Both the position numbers and the translations under genes were made by a program. From positions 1 to 17,075 of the forward strand of contig CAYFIR010000141.1 in assembly GCA_964343195.1 (NCBI GenBank): DNA of 17,075 nt, read 5' to 3'. Positions 1 through 6,712 of this stretch are shown here, piece by piece; the stretch's first letter is position 1; every line of letters begins with the position of its first letter. Origin of the DNA: CAYVAP01 sp964343195 (GTDB lineage: Bacteria > Bacteroidota > Bacteroidia > J057). Below the pieces are notes generated by a model. That model was not told the origin of the DNA. It saw only the letters and a program-made list of their open reading frames with translations, and made no database searches.

Positions 1-154
1 ACTTTTTTGAAAAAAAGTAGGTCCCGCTGAAGGCGACACTGCAATTGGAAAAGCATTTTGGATAAAGTCCAGATGAGAAAGTGTTTCCATTTACAAGTAT
101 GGGCAATCCAGCCTCATACCGTATTTCCCTATTCCGCCTTCCGTCTCTCTTTCC

Positions 155-1741
155 CTACCTGCGAATCAGTACCTTCTCACTAAGAACCTCGCCCTGAAGG
201 GTAATCGCGGTCAATACATACACGCCACTGGCTAATTGGGAGACATCCACGGCCTGATTGCTGACGGCAAGTTGATGCTGCCTTCCGATCATGTCGGTGA
301 GGATAACCCGCTGGATGTCAAATTCTTTGGAAAAATGAAGCGACTCACTTGTGGGATTGGGATAGGTAAAGCCTGATAATTGAGTCAACTGATGAATGCC
401 AGCAGGCTGAGACTGTTCCAGTGCTCCCGGCTCAGGTGCAGCCCCCATGTAGGAAAGGCCGATGTCGGTTCCTGCGTCCATGAGCGGGCTGGAAGGATCT
501 ATGGCCATGAAGTCAATGTCTGGCAGGCTCCCGTCGGCCTTGCGAGGAGCCATGAGTTGGGCTTCGTCGAGGCTGATGAAGTCGGCATCCGTCAGGGTAA
601 TTCCCAGAAGAAAAGAGTTGGTAACGACGGTATTTTGAGTCGTATCGAGGTATAACGTTTCTCCCGAGCGCCCTCGGTAGCTTAGGTTGTTTTGGAGAAT
701 ATGGTCGTAGCCGTCCACATTGATGTTCTGGGACTGAGGGCTTTCGCGGTTGACCATGTTGTAGTTGTAGGCATTGCGGTAGGCAGTGTTGTGGTACCAA
801 AGGTTGCCATTGAGGTGGTGGTTAGAGTAGAAGCCATTGGCCTTGTTATTGACCGCGATGCAATGGCTGATGGTATTGACGGGAACGGGATTGGGAATGT
901 CTGCAGCCTGATCGTAGGCATAGCCTCCAGCTTTGAAGCCAGTGCCGTCACCCAGACTCGCGAAGGACTGCGAATATCCATTGTAGAAAGCCCAGCAACT
1001 GTCGATGGTGACCGCTGCGTCAGACCGGATCAGGTCAAAGCCATCATCGCTGTTGAACCAGGCGCGGCAGCCGCGAAAGACATTTCCCACTCCGCTGGAT
1101 CTTGCGTGGCAGCCAAAACCATCGGTATTACCGCCTTTCTGGTTTTCAGAAACATCATCGTGGTTGTTGTAGGCATCGCAGTTCAGGAACAGGTTGTAGC
1201 CGCCATTGCGGTGGCGGAGGCCTGTCCCTTTGTTGTCGTGCATGCTGATGGCTTCGAAAATGTTGTGATTGCCCCAGCTATAGACGCAGTATGACTCGGT
1301 ATGGGTGAGAATGGTCACCTGAACCCCGGTGATTTCAACACCTTTGAGGTGGATGTAATCGCCTGATACCCAGAAGGCCACAACCCGCTGATCGGCTGGC
1401 GCTACGGCAGCCATGTCAAAAATGGGCTGCTCGCCCGGATAGGCCCAGTAGTTCATCCTATTGCCGTCGGTGCCGTCCTTGTCCAAGAAGCTTATGCAGG
1501 CAAAGAGGTTACTCTCTACCCGTGAAATATCGCTTTCGGAGATCGAATAGGTTCCGCCCCGAAGGTAAACTGTATCTCCCGGAACAGCCTCTAATTGGGC
1601 TTTTTGCACCGACCAAAAGGGGCTGACCATGGTGCCTGAGTTGCTGTCGTCGCCATTGGGAGCCACGAAGATTTGTCTAGCCTGTAGAGAAATGCTGAAG
1701 AGAATGGAGCAGGTAAGCAGGAGCTGGCGGAGGAGGTTCAT
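155..1741 (-). CDS. Secreted PL9-family pectate lyase-like beta-helix protein with T9SS sorting domain
   Basis: 528 residues. Residues 1-21 form a signal peptide (hydrophobic LLLTCSILFSISLQA, cleavage near ARQ). Residues 23-440 resemble PL9 right-handed parallel beta-helix lyases, which cut acidic polysaccharides such as pectate by calcium-assisted beta-elimination. The family hallmarks are visible: TDGFG with Asp207, SDDGFD with Asp232, Asp233 and Asp236 (the four calcium-binding aspartates known from Pel9A), and GTGFKAGG with Lys270, 34 residues later, at the place of the catalytic lysine. The segment LPDIDF..IDPSSPLMDAG near 407-425 is also typical. Residues about 457-528 are a type A C-terminal sorting domain (YPNP start, SQLASGVYVL, KVLIRR end), so the protein should cross the outer membrane by T9SS. 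Pectate as substrate is inferred; another uronate polymer is possible. It stands alone, divergent from the transposase gene, with no SusC/SusD neighbour. Confidence 0.87.
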   Translation of the reverse strand: MNLLRQLLLTCSILFSISLQARQIFVAPNGDDSNSGTMVSPFWSVQKAQLEAVPGDTVYLRGGTYSISESDISRVESNLFACISFLDKDGTDGNRMNYWAYPGEQPIFDMAAVAPADQRVVAFWVSGDYIHLKGVEITGVQVTILTHTESYCVYSWGNHNIFEAISMHDNKGTGLRHRNGGYNLFLNCDAYNNHDDVSENQKGGNTDGFGCHARSSGVGNVFRGCRAWFNSDDGFDLIRSDAAVTIDSCWAFYNGYSQSFASLGDGTGFKAGGYAYDQAADIPNPVPVNTISHCIAVNNKANGFYSNHHLNGNLWYHNTAYRNAYNYNMVNRESPQSQNINVDGYDHILQNNLSYRGRSGETLYLDTTQNTVVTNSFLLGITLTDADFISLDEAQLMAPRKADGSLPDIDFMAIDPSSPLMDAGTDIGLSYMGAAPEPGALEQSQPAGIHQLTQLSGFTYPNPTSESLHFSKEFDIQRVILTDMIGRQHQLAVSNQAVDVSQLASGVYVLTAITLQGEVLSEKVLIRR

Positions 1742-1763
1742 AGCAGGTCAATTGATGAGGAAG

Positions 1764-1794
1764 GGAAAATAGGCCGTGGGTGCGGGGAAACCAA
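1764..1794 (-). promoter_or_regulatory. Possible Bacteroidota-type promoter for the PL9 gene
   Basis: On the minus strand a TTG (1792-1794) is followed after 20 nt by TATTTTCC (1764-1771), which partly matches the Bacteroidota -33/-7 pattern TTG...TAnnTTTG. It lies 22 nt upstream of the ATG at 1741. Two of the -7 positions do not match, so this is tentative. Confidence 0.3.
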
Positions 1795-1839
1795 TAGTAT
1801 TGCCATAAATTGGGGAAGAGCAGTAGTCAACCATTCATT

Positions 1840-2487
1840 ATGCCCTACGATCCCCAAAAACACCATCGGCGCAGCATCCGGCTTCGCGGTTACGACTACA
1901 GCCAGGAAGGGCTGTATTTTGTGACACTGGTGTGTCACCATCGCAAACACCTTTTTGGACACATCGACAATGGTGAAGTGCACCTTAGTCCGGGAGGGGA
2001 AGTTGCAGAAGCCTGCTGGCTGGCCATCCCGGAGCACTTTCCAAAGGTAAAGCTGCACGACCACATCATCATGCCTAATCATGTCCATGGTATACTGGAG
2101 ATCATCGCAGAAGGGGATGATTCTGACGAGTGTACTCATGATGACTTGAGTGAAGACACTGTCGAGGGCTCCACTGGGGACCCTGGTAAGGGCTCCAGTA
2201 AGGGCTCCAGTAAGGGCTCCAGTAAGGGCGAAAGATCTTTCGCCCTTACCAGTACTCCCCATACCCCTACGCCCTTCCGCTCTCCATCCCGCACCCTGGG
2301 CTCCATCGTGCGAGGCTACAAGATCGGTGTGACCAAGTGGTTTCGTACTCATACGGATCAACACCAGATTTGGCTCCGCAACTACTACGAGCATATCATC
2401 CGCAATGAGGCTTCTTATCAGCGTATCGCGGCGTATATCCGCAGCAATCCAGAGCGGTGGGCGGAGGATAAGTTTTACAAGACCTGA
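1840..2487 (+). CDS. REP-associated tyrosine transposase (RAYT, Y1/IS200-like)
   Basis: 215 residues from the ATG at 1840. An upstream in-frame ATG at 1810 would add ten residues, but MPYDPQKHHRRSIRL is the usual start of this family. RAYTs are single-domain HUH nucleases that nick single-stranded REP hairpins. Visible here are the HUH motif in MPNHVHGI (His81, Val82, His83), the candidate catalytic tyrosine Tyr183 in NYYEHIIRNE, and the usual C-terminus SNPERW. Between the HUH motif and the helix GSIVRGYKIGVTKW is a long low-complexity linker (about residues 90-148) coded by a 12-bp tandem repeat (KGSS units) and a perfect palindrome (GERSFA). The frame stays open through both, so the gene looks intact. 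It ends 25 nt from the convergent uvrA stop. No IS-like ends were found around it, as expected for a domesticated RAYT. Confidence 0.88.
   Translation: MPYDPQKHHRRSIRLRGYDYSQEGLYFVTLVCHHRKHLFGHIDNGEVHLSPGGEVAEACWLAIPEHFPKVKLHDHIIMPNHVHGILEIIAEGDDSDECTHDDLSEDTVEGSTGDPGKGSSKGSSKGSSKGERSFALTSTPHTPTPFRSPSRTLGSIVRGYKIGVTKWFRTHTDQHQIWLRNYYEHIIRNEASYQRIAAYIRSNPERWAEDKFYKT
2187..2229 (+). repeat. 12-bp tandem repeat inside the RAYT gene
   Basis: The unit TAAGGGCTCCAG occurs three times without mismatch (2187-2198, 2199-2210, 2211-2222), and the first 7 bases occur again at 2223-2229, running into the adjacent palindrome. It encodes KGSS repeats. Twelve is a multiple of three, so gain or loss of units keeps the frame. 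Confidence 0.93.
2222..2249. repeat. 28-bp perfect palindrome inside the RAYT gene
   Basis: Bases 2222-2249 equal their own reverse complement, centred between 2235 and 2236 on AAAGATCTTT, with outer arms GTAAGGGCG and CGCCCTTAC. As single-stranded DNA or RNA it could fold into a GC-clamped hairpin. It encodes KGERSFAL in the linker of the transposase. It may be a REP-like element recognised or carried by this RAYT (inference). Confidence 0.93.
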
Positions 2488-2512
2488 CCGAGGTGAAGCC
2501 AATCTTAAAAAA

Positions 2513-5287
2513 CTATGAACTCTTTTCAACTCCCACTTTCCCAGCCAAATACCGCGCAGTATGTGACTGCTCCACGTCCACAATCCCCTCAGGTGTGCCC
2601 TGATACAGCAGCTCCCCACCACCTGAGCCGCCTTCGGGGCCAAGGTCGATGAGCCAGTCGGCGCACTTAATGACGTCGAGGTTGTGCTCAATGATGAGGA
2701 CGGTATTGCCGCGCTCGACGAGCTCATTCATAGCGGCGAGCAGCTTCTTGATGTCGTCGAAGTGCAGCCCGGTCGTTGGTTCGTCGAAGATGTAGAAGGC
2801 CTGCTGGGCATTGTTACCCAGGCTGAGGAAGAACGCCAGCTTCATGCGCTGGGCCTCCCCGCCAGATAGGGTACTGGTGCTCTGCCCCATGCGCAAGTAG
2901 CCCAGACCGACGCGCTCCAGGATCTCCAGCTTGTCGGCGATCTTTTTCTCACTGGCGAAGAATTGCCGCCCCTCGCTGATGGTCATGTTGAGCACATCGT
3001 CGATGTTCCTGTCATGGTAAGTCACCTCCAGGATATGCTTCTTGAAGCGTTTGCCGCCACAGACCTCGCAGGTGAGCTCCACGTCGGGCAGGAACTGCAT
3101 CTCGATGGTCACCTTGCCTTCGCCCTGACAATTGTCGCAGCGGCCCCCGTCGATGTTAAAGCTGAAATTGCCTGGCTTGAGGTTTCTCATCTTGGCCATC
3201 GGCTGAGAGGCAAACAGTTCGCGGATGCCGTCATAAGCCTTCAGGTACGTAACCGGATTGGAACGAGCCGAGCGACCTACGGGCTTTTGGTCCACCATCT
3301 CCACCGACTGGATCAGCTTGAAATCACCTTCCAGGGCTTTGAGGTAGCCGCCATTGTCGTTGTAATCGCCCATCTGCTTGCGCAGGGCAGGATAGAGCAC
3401 CTGCCCGACGAGGGTACTTTTGCCAGAACCCGAAACGCCCGTTACCACCGTAATGGCATAGAGGGGAATGTCCACGTCCACGCCCTTGAGGTTGTGGAGG
3501 CGGGCTCCTTTGAGTGAAATGCGGCTGCCCACCTTGCGGCGATGCGTCGGCAGGGGAATTTCTTCGCGGCCCGAAAGGTACTTTGCCGTAAGGGTGTCAG
3601 TCTCCAGCATTTCGTCGAAGGTCCCATTGAAGACGATCTCCCCGCCGAGTTCTCCAGCACCGGGGCCAATGTCGATCAGTTGATCGGCCTGACGCATGAT
3701 GACCTCGTCGTGCTCGACGACGATCACACTGTTTCCCTGATCGCGCAGGGCCTCCAGAATGGTGACGAGCTTGTCGTTGTCGCGGGGGTGCAGCCCGATG
3801 CTGGGTTCGTCGAGGATGTACATCGAGCCGACCAGTCCGCTGCCCAGCGAGGTAGCGAGGCGAATGCGCTGCATTTCTCCGCCGGAGAGGGTGTTGATCT
3901 TGCGGATGAGGGTGAGGTAGCCGACTCCGACGCGGTTGAGGTAGTCGAGACGTGAGGTGATTTCGTTGAGCAGGCGGCCGGCGATGATCTGATCGACGTC
4001 GTTGAGTTCGAGATTCTGGATGGTCGGCAGCAGGTCGCTGAGCTGCAAAAAGAGCAGGTCGCTGATGCTGTAGCCGCCGACTTTGACGTAGTTGGCGTCC
4101 TTGCGGATGCGGCTGCCCTTGCAATCGGGGCAGGTGGTGTAGCCACGATAGCGGGCCAGCATCACGCGGTACTGGATTTTGTGGGTCTTGCTGGCGAGGT
4201 AATCGAAAAACTGGTTGATGCCAAAGGTCCGCCCTACCCCATTCCAAAGCTGGTTTTTCTGCTCTTCAGTCAGGTCGTGGTAGGGGCGATGAATCGGAAA
4301 ATCGAGTTGCGAAGCCGTCTCGATCCAGTCGGCCTTGTACTGGCTCATCACCTCGCCACGCCAGGGCGCGACCACATCCTCATACACCGAGAGGCTCGGG
4401 TCTGGGATGACCAGGTTTTCATCAATCCCCAGCACCCGGCCAAAGCCTTCGCACTTGGGGCAGGCTCCATAGGGGTTGTTGAAGCTGAAGAGGTTCACCG
4501 ACGGTGGTTCGAAGCTCATGCCATCCGCTTCGAATTTCTCCGAAAACTCCCGGATCTCCTCGTCGCCGATCTTCAGGTAGGCGATGCCATGTCCTTCCTG
4601 ATAGGCCGTCTGCACGGAGTCGGCCAGGCGGTTTCGGGCATTCTGAATATCGTCCTTGCGCAGCACCGTCCGGTCGATGAGCAGGGTCATGGTCTCGTGC
4701 TTGGGCAGCTTCTTTTTCTCCAGTTCGTCCTCGATGAATCGTACCTCGCCTTCCTCAAATACCCGCGAAAAACCCTTTTGCAGCGACAGTTCCAATTCGG
4801 CGCGGTAGCCTTTGGAGCGCACGGGCACTGGTGCCATGATGTAGATTTTGGCTCCTTCCTCATGCTCCAGGATCCAGTCCACGATGTCGGTGATCGTGTC
4901 GCGGGTTACCTCGTCCCCCGATATGGGCGAATAGGTCTTTCCCGCACGCGCAAAAAGCAGCTTCAGGTAGTCGTAAATTTCCGTGGTGGTGCCCACCGTC
5001 GAGCGGGGATTGGAGGTCGAGACCTTCTGCTGTATCGCGATGGCCGGCGAAATGCCCTGGATGTAGTCCACGTCGGGCTTCTCCATGCGGTCGAGGAACT
5101 GTCGTGCATAGCTGCTGAGACTCTCGACATAGCGGCGCTGCCCCTCGGCATAGAGGGTGTCAAAGGCCAGGGAGCTTTTGCCCGAGCCCGACACGCCCGT
5201 GATCACGACCAGTTTGTCGCGGTCGAGCTTGACGGAAACAGACTTGAGGTTGTTGACGCGGGCGTTTTTGATGAAGATGTGGGACAT
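2513..5287 (-). CDS. uvrA: UvrABC excinuclease subunit A (UvrA)
   Basis: 924 residues, close to the 940 of E. coli UvrA. It is the damage-sensing ATPase of nucleotide excision repair, which acts as a dimer and loads UvrB. The order of parts is complete: Walker A GVSGSGKSS at 31-39; YAEGQRRYVESLSSYARQF; the UvrB-binding region (about 120-255); zinc-finger halves CPKC (about 275) and CPDC (about 383); signature TLSGGEMQRIRLA (about 466) with Walker B LDEPSIGLH; second Walker A GVSGSGKST (about 615); zinc finger CDNC (about 716) and CEVC (about 740); signature TLSGGEAQRMKL (about 805); and FDEPTTGLH. Features such as GKTYSPISGDEV and KLAFFLS instead of KLAREL suggest the second UvrA type that many Bacteroidota carry beside a canonical one. 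The UvrB-binding domain is kept, unlike in truncated UvrA2. The start lacks a Shine-Dalgarno sequence. Its promoter probably lies in the repeat at 5341. Confidence 0.97.
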   Translation of the reverse strand: MSHIFIKNARVNNLKSVSVKLDRDKLVVITGVSGSGKSSLAFDTLYAEGQRRYVESLSSYARQFLDRMEKPDVDYIQGISPAIAIQQKVSTSNPRSTVGTTTEIYDYLKLLFARAGKTYSPISGDEVTRDTITDIVDWILEHEEGAKIYIMAPVPVRSKGYRAELELSLQKGFSRVFEEGEVRFIEDELEKKKLPKHETMTLLIDRTVLRKDDIQNARNRLADSVQTAYQEGHGIAYLKIGDEEIREFSEKFEADGMSFEPPSVNLFSFNNPYGACPKCEGFGRVLGIDENLVIPDPSLSVYEDVVAPWRGEVMSQYKADWIETASQLDFPIHRPYHDLTEEQKNQLWNGVGRTFGINQFFDYLASKTHKIQYRVMLARYRGYTTCPDCKGSRIRKDANYVKVGGYSISDLLFLQLSDLLPTIQNLELNDVDQIIAGRLLNEITSRLDYLNRVGVGYLTLIRKINTLSGGEMQRIRLATSLGSGLVGSMYILDEPSIGLHPRDNDKLVTILEALRDQGNSVIVVEHDEVIMRQADQLIDIGPGAGELGGEIVFNGTFDEMLETDTLTAKYLSGREEIPLPTHRRKVGSRISLKGARLHNLKGVDVDIPLYAITVVTGVSGSGKSTLVGQVLYPALRKQMGDYNDNGGYLKALEGDFKLIQSVEMVDQKPVGRSARSNPVTYLKAYDGIRELFASQPMAKMRNLKPGNFSFNIDGGRCDNCQGEGKVTIEMQFLPDVELTCEVCGGKRFKKHILEVTYHDRNIDDVLNMTISEGRQFFASEKKIADKLEILERVGLGYLRMGQSTSTLSGGEAQRMKLAFFLSLGNNAQQAFYIFDEPTTGLHFDDIKKLLAAMNELVERGNTVLIIEHNLDVIKCADWLIDLGPEGGSGGGELLYQGTPEGIVDVEQSHTARYLAGKVGVEKSS

Positions 5288-5340
5288 GAAGAGAGAAGTC
5301 AGAGGTCAGACCGTTGTACTGTCAGAAGTCAGATGTATCA

Positions 5341-5348
5341 CAAAGATA
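5341..5348 (-). promoter_or_regulatory. -7 box (TATCTTTG) upstream of uvrA, at the edge of the 179-bp repeat
   Basis: The minus strand reads TATCTTTG, a full match to the Bacteroidota TAnnTTTG -7 consensus, 53 nt before the uvrA ATG. No clear -33 element is seen. A second TATCTTTG lies inside the same repeat at 5415-5422. The leader between box and ATG (5290-5333) contains repeated GTCAGA units, e.g. GTCAGAAGTCAGA at 5321-5333. It is predicted from sequence only. Confidence 0.5.
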
Positions 5349-5518
5349 GTAACTAGCCGGGCCTGTATTTGATTTCCTTTGGGATAAAATCTGTGGCGAT
5401 GATGCTTTTGTTAGCAAAGATAGGTAATGGTTTTGGCAAAGAGGGTGGGGAGAGGGGCCTTTTGTCCATTTGGAAACGAAAAACTATCATGCGCTCGGGT
5501 TCGGAGACCCGGCGCAAC
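5341..5518 (+). repeat. 179-bp direct repeat, copy 1 (uvrA side)
   Basis: This stretch recurs in the same orientation at 6354-6532. The first 97 bases differ at two positions only, the middle is diverged, and the last 28 bases (GCGCTCGGGTTCGG...GCGCAAC) are identical. The right-hand end contains the 53-bp hairpin module also seen at 6479, 6620 and 8680; in this copy the first hairpin (CCATTTGGAAACGA) is decayed. It fills most of the gap between uvrA and the toxin gene. The rest of that gap, 5519-5545, shows nothing. Confidence 0.92.
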
Positions 5519-5545
5519 GGTGGAAACTGAAGGAGAATGAGTGTC

Positions 5546-5911
5546 CTAACGCACAGGATTAACCACGGTTAGCTCCGGAATGCCCTTAAAATCCACATCA
5601 TTGCGTGTGTACAGGGTGAAGCCAAGTTCCAGAGCGGTAGCTGCGATCAATGAATCGCCCAGCTTGACTCGTTGATTTTGGCGTAATTGAATCGCCCGGT
5701 CGTAGATACTTTGATCTGGTAAAACGATTTGTATGGTTTGGAACAGGCTCTCGTAGAAACGCTTTTCCTGCATACTCAGCTGATGGTAGCCTAGCACTTC
5801 CACTCGGGTAATCTCAGAGACGTAGCTAGTCTCGTTTATCACCAGCGTCCGGAGATATTCATACTCAGGGTAAGCCGAGTAAATGACGAGGTTACTATCA
5901 ATCAGTTTCAT
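5546..5911 (-). CDS. PIN-domain (VapC-like) ribonuclease toxin
   Basis: 121 residues, the usual PIN toxin length. PIN toxins are magnesium-dependent RNases that cut tRNA, rRNA or mRNA when their antitoxin is lost. The acidic residues expected in the active site are present in order: Asp5 in MKLIDSNLVIY, Glu38 in TRVEVLGY, Asp86 in KLGDSLIAATAL, and Asp105 in TRNDVDF. The start at 5911 lies inside the end of the antitoxin gene (14-nt overlap), the typical layout of a translationally coupled type II module with the antitoxin first. The gene is intact. The RNA target cannot be told from sequence. Confidence 0.88.
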   Translation of the reverse strand: MKLIDSNLVIYSAYPEYEYLRTLVINETSYVSEITRVEVLGYHQLSMQEKRFYESLFQTIQIVLPDQSIYDRAIQLRQNQRVKLGDSLIAATALELGFTLYTRNDVDFKGIPELTVVNPVR

Positions 5912-6146
5912 GGTCGCGGAAAGGGAGCTTGCGTTCTTCGCAGTCTTCTGATAAATCTTTCAACCGCTGAGCAAGACGCTCTGGATTGTGTGGTACCCCC
6001 TCGGCGATGATGCGCAGGTTTTCGGCTCGCTGATCGTCACTCAGGTTGGATTTGCTGCTGCGCCATCGCAGACCTAGCCGCTCCAATAAGCGGCTTAACA
6101 ATTGAAAGTCCTGCTCTCGCTTGATCTCTATGGTGAGAATACGCAT
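5898..6146 (-). CDS. Putative antitoxin partner of the PIN toxin
   Basis: 82 residues, highly charged, no recognised DNA-binding family by eye. The N-terminal MRILTIEIKREQDFQLLSRLLERLGL could be a strand followed by a helix (it resembles short uncharacterised antitoxins with a beta strand and leucine-rich helix). The C-terminal half, rich in Glu, Arg and Lys (LAQRLKDLSEDCEERKLPF), looks like a flexible toxin-wrapping tail. The assignment rests mainly on position: it lies upstream of, and overlaps by 14 nt, a PIN toxin gene. A TATCTTTA box (minus strand, 6150-6157) sits just before the ATG at 6146, which would give a very short leader if used. Confidence 0.7.
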   Translation of the reverse strand: MRILTIEIKREQDFQLLSRLLERLGLRWRSSKSNLSDDQRAENLRIIAEGVPHNPERLAQRLKDLSEDCEERKLPFRDHETD

Positions 6147-6353
6147 ATCTTAAAGATAACCAATCACTTTGAGATAAGGAAGTGTCCCAATCGATTGCTT
6201 TGTCAACCGGTAAAGACATGGGACAGTGTTCATTGATCAGGGAACATTGATCAGGAAAGAAGTAGAAGTCGTCAAATTGCTTGCTGGATATGACCTGATT
6301 TCCCTACTCCTCGGCGTTCTTCGCAGTTAACTATGAAGGACCAGCGGTATGTG
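6147..6353. other. Non-coding stretch upstream of the antitoxin gene
   Basis: No convincing gene. It contains a short direct repeat, CATTGATCAG at 6231-6240 and 6245-6254, and an inverted repeat, TGTCCCA at 6183-6189 with TGGGACA at 6219-6225, which could be an operator for the toxin-antitoxin pair (speculative). The 179-bp repeat begins directly to its right. Confidence 0.5.
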
Positions 6354-6532
6354 CAAAGATAGTAACTAGCCGGGCCTGTATTTGATTTCCTTTGGGATAA
6401 AATCTGTGGCAATGATGCTTTTGTTAGCAAAGATAGGTAATGATTTTGGCACAGGCGATGAGGAGAGGGGGCTTTTGTCCGTTTGGAAACGGGAAGACTA
6501 GGAGGCGCTCGGGTTCGGAGACCCGGCGCAAC
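6354..6532 (+). repeat. 179-bp direct repeat, copy 2
   Basis: Second copy of 5341-5518, same orientation. It also carries the two minus-strand TATCTTTG boxes (6354-6361 and 6428-6435). Its last 54 bases (6479-6532) are a two-hairpin module, with CCGTTT/AAACGG and CGGGT/ACCCG stems. It abuts the 132-bp repeat at 6542, so two repeat types meet here. Confidence 0.92.
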
Positions 6533-6541
6533 TTGGGGCTC

Positions 6542-6673
6542 GGTTGATCGACGTCTCCTGAACGTCGATCTGCCCTGGTTTTGGGGACTCCGCTCCCCGG
6601 GTTTGGGCTGCAAGATCATCCGTTTGGAAACGGGAAGACTAGGGTGCACTCGGGTTCGGAGACCCGGCGCAAC
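6542..6673 (+). repeat. 132-bp multi-hairpin repeat, copy 1
   Basis: Recurs at 8601-8733 in the same orientation. It holds four potential hairpins in order: GATCGACGT/ACGTCGATC (9-bp stem, 7-nt loop, 6547-6571), GGGGA/TCCCC (about 6582-6597), CCGTTT/AAACGG (6620-6633), and CGGGT/ACCCG (about 6653-6668). The last 54 bases equal the module at 6479-6532 with few changes. Open frames across it are repeat artefacts, not genes. Confidence 0.9.
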
Positions 6674-6712
6674 ATAGGCAATTGGTGGACGATTTAATCG
6701 TTTTTCCCTCCC

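Noticed and set aside
1..18. ACTTTTTT/AAAAAAGT palindrome at the left edge as terminator of the PL9 gene
   Set aside because: The stem is only A-T pairs apart from one C-G, there is no separate T-run, and it lies more than 130 nt past the stop.
692..1294. 200-residue plus-strand open frame
   Set aside because: It lies fully inside the PL9 gene on the other strand, rich in Val and Ala, without domain or start signals.
1738..2727. Long minus-strand open frame of 329 residues
   Set aside because: It overlaps the well-supported transposase and the end of uvrA, and its sequence is low-complexity with no domain. It is a shadow of the plus-strand gene and its repeats.
6037..6219. 60-residue minus-strand frame as an alternative antitoxin
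   Set aside because: Most of it overlaps the antitoxin gene in another frame, and it is not coupled to the toxin start.
6314..6327. 14-base match to the antitoxin gene end (5931-5944) as a remnant of a second antitoxin
   Set aside because: About one such match is expected by chance in a window of this size, and similarity does not extend on either side.
6272..6677. Open frames on both strands between antitoxin and ATPase
   Set aside because: They run through the two repeat types, and their repeated RRPGAT or LPVSKR peptides are translations of the hairpin modules.
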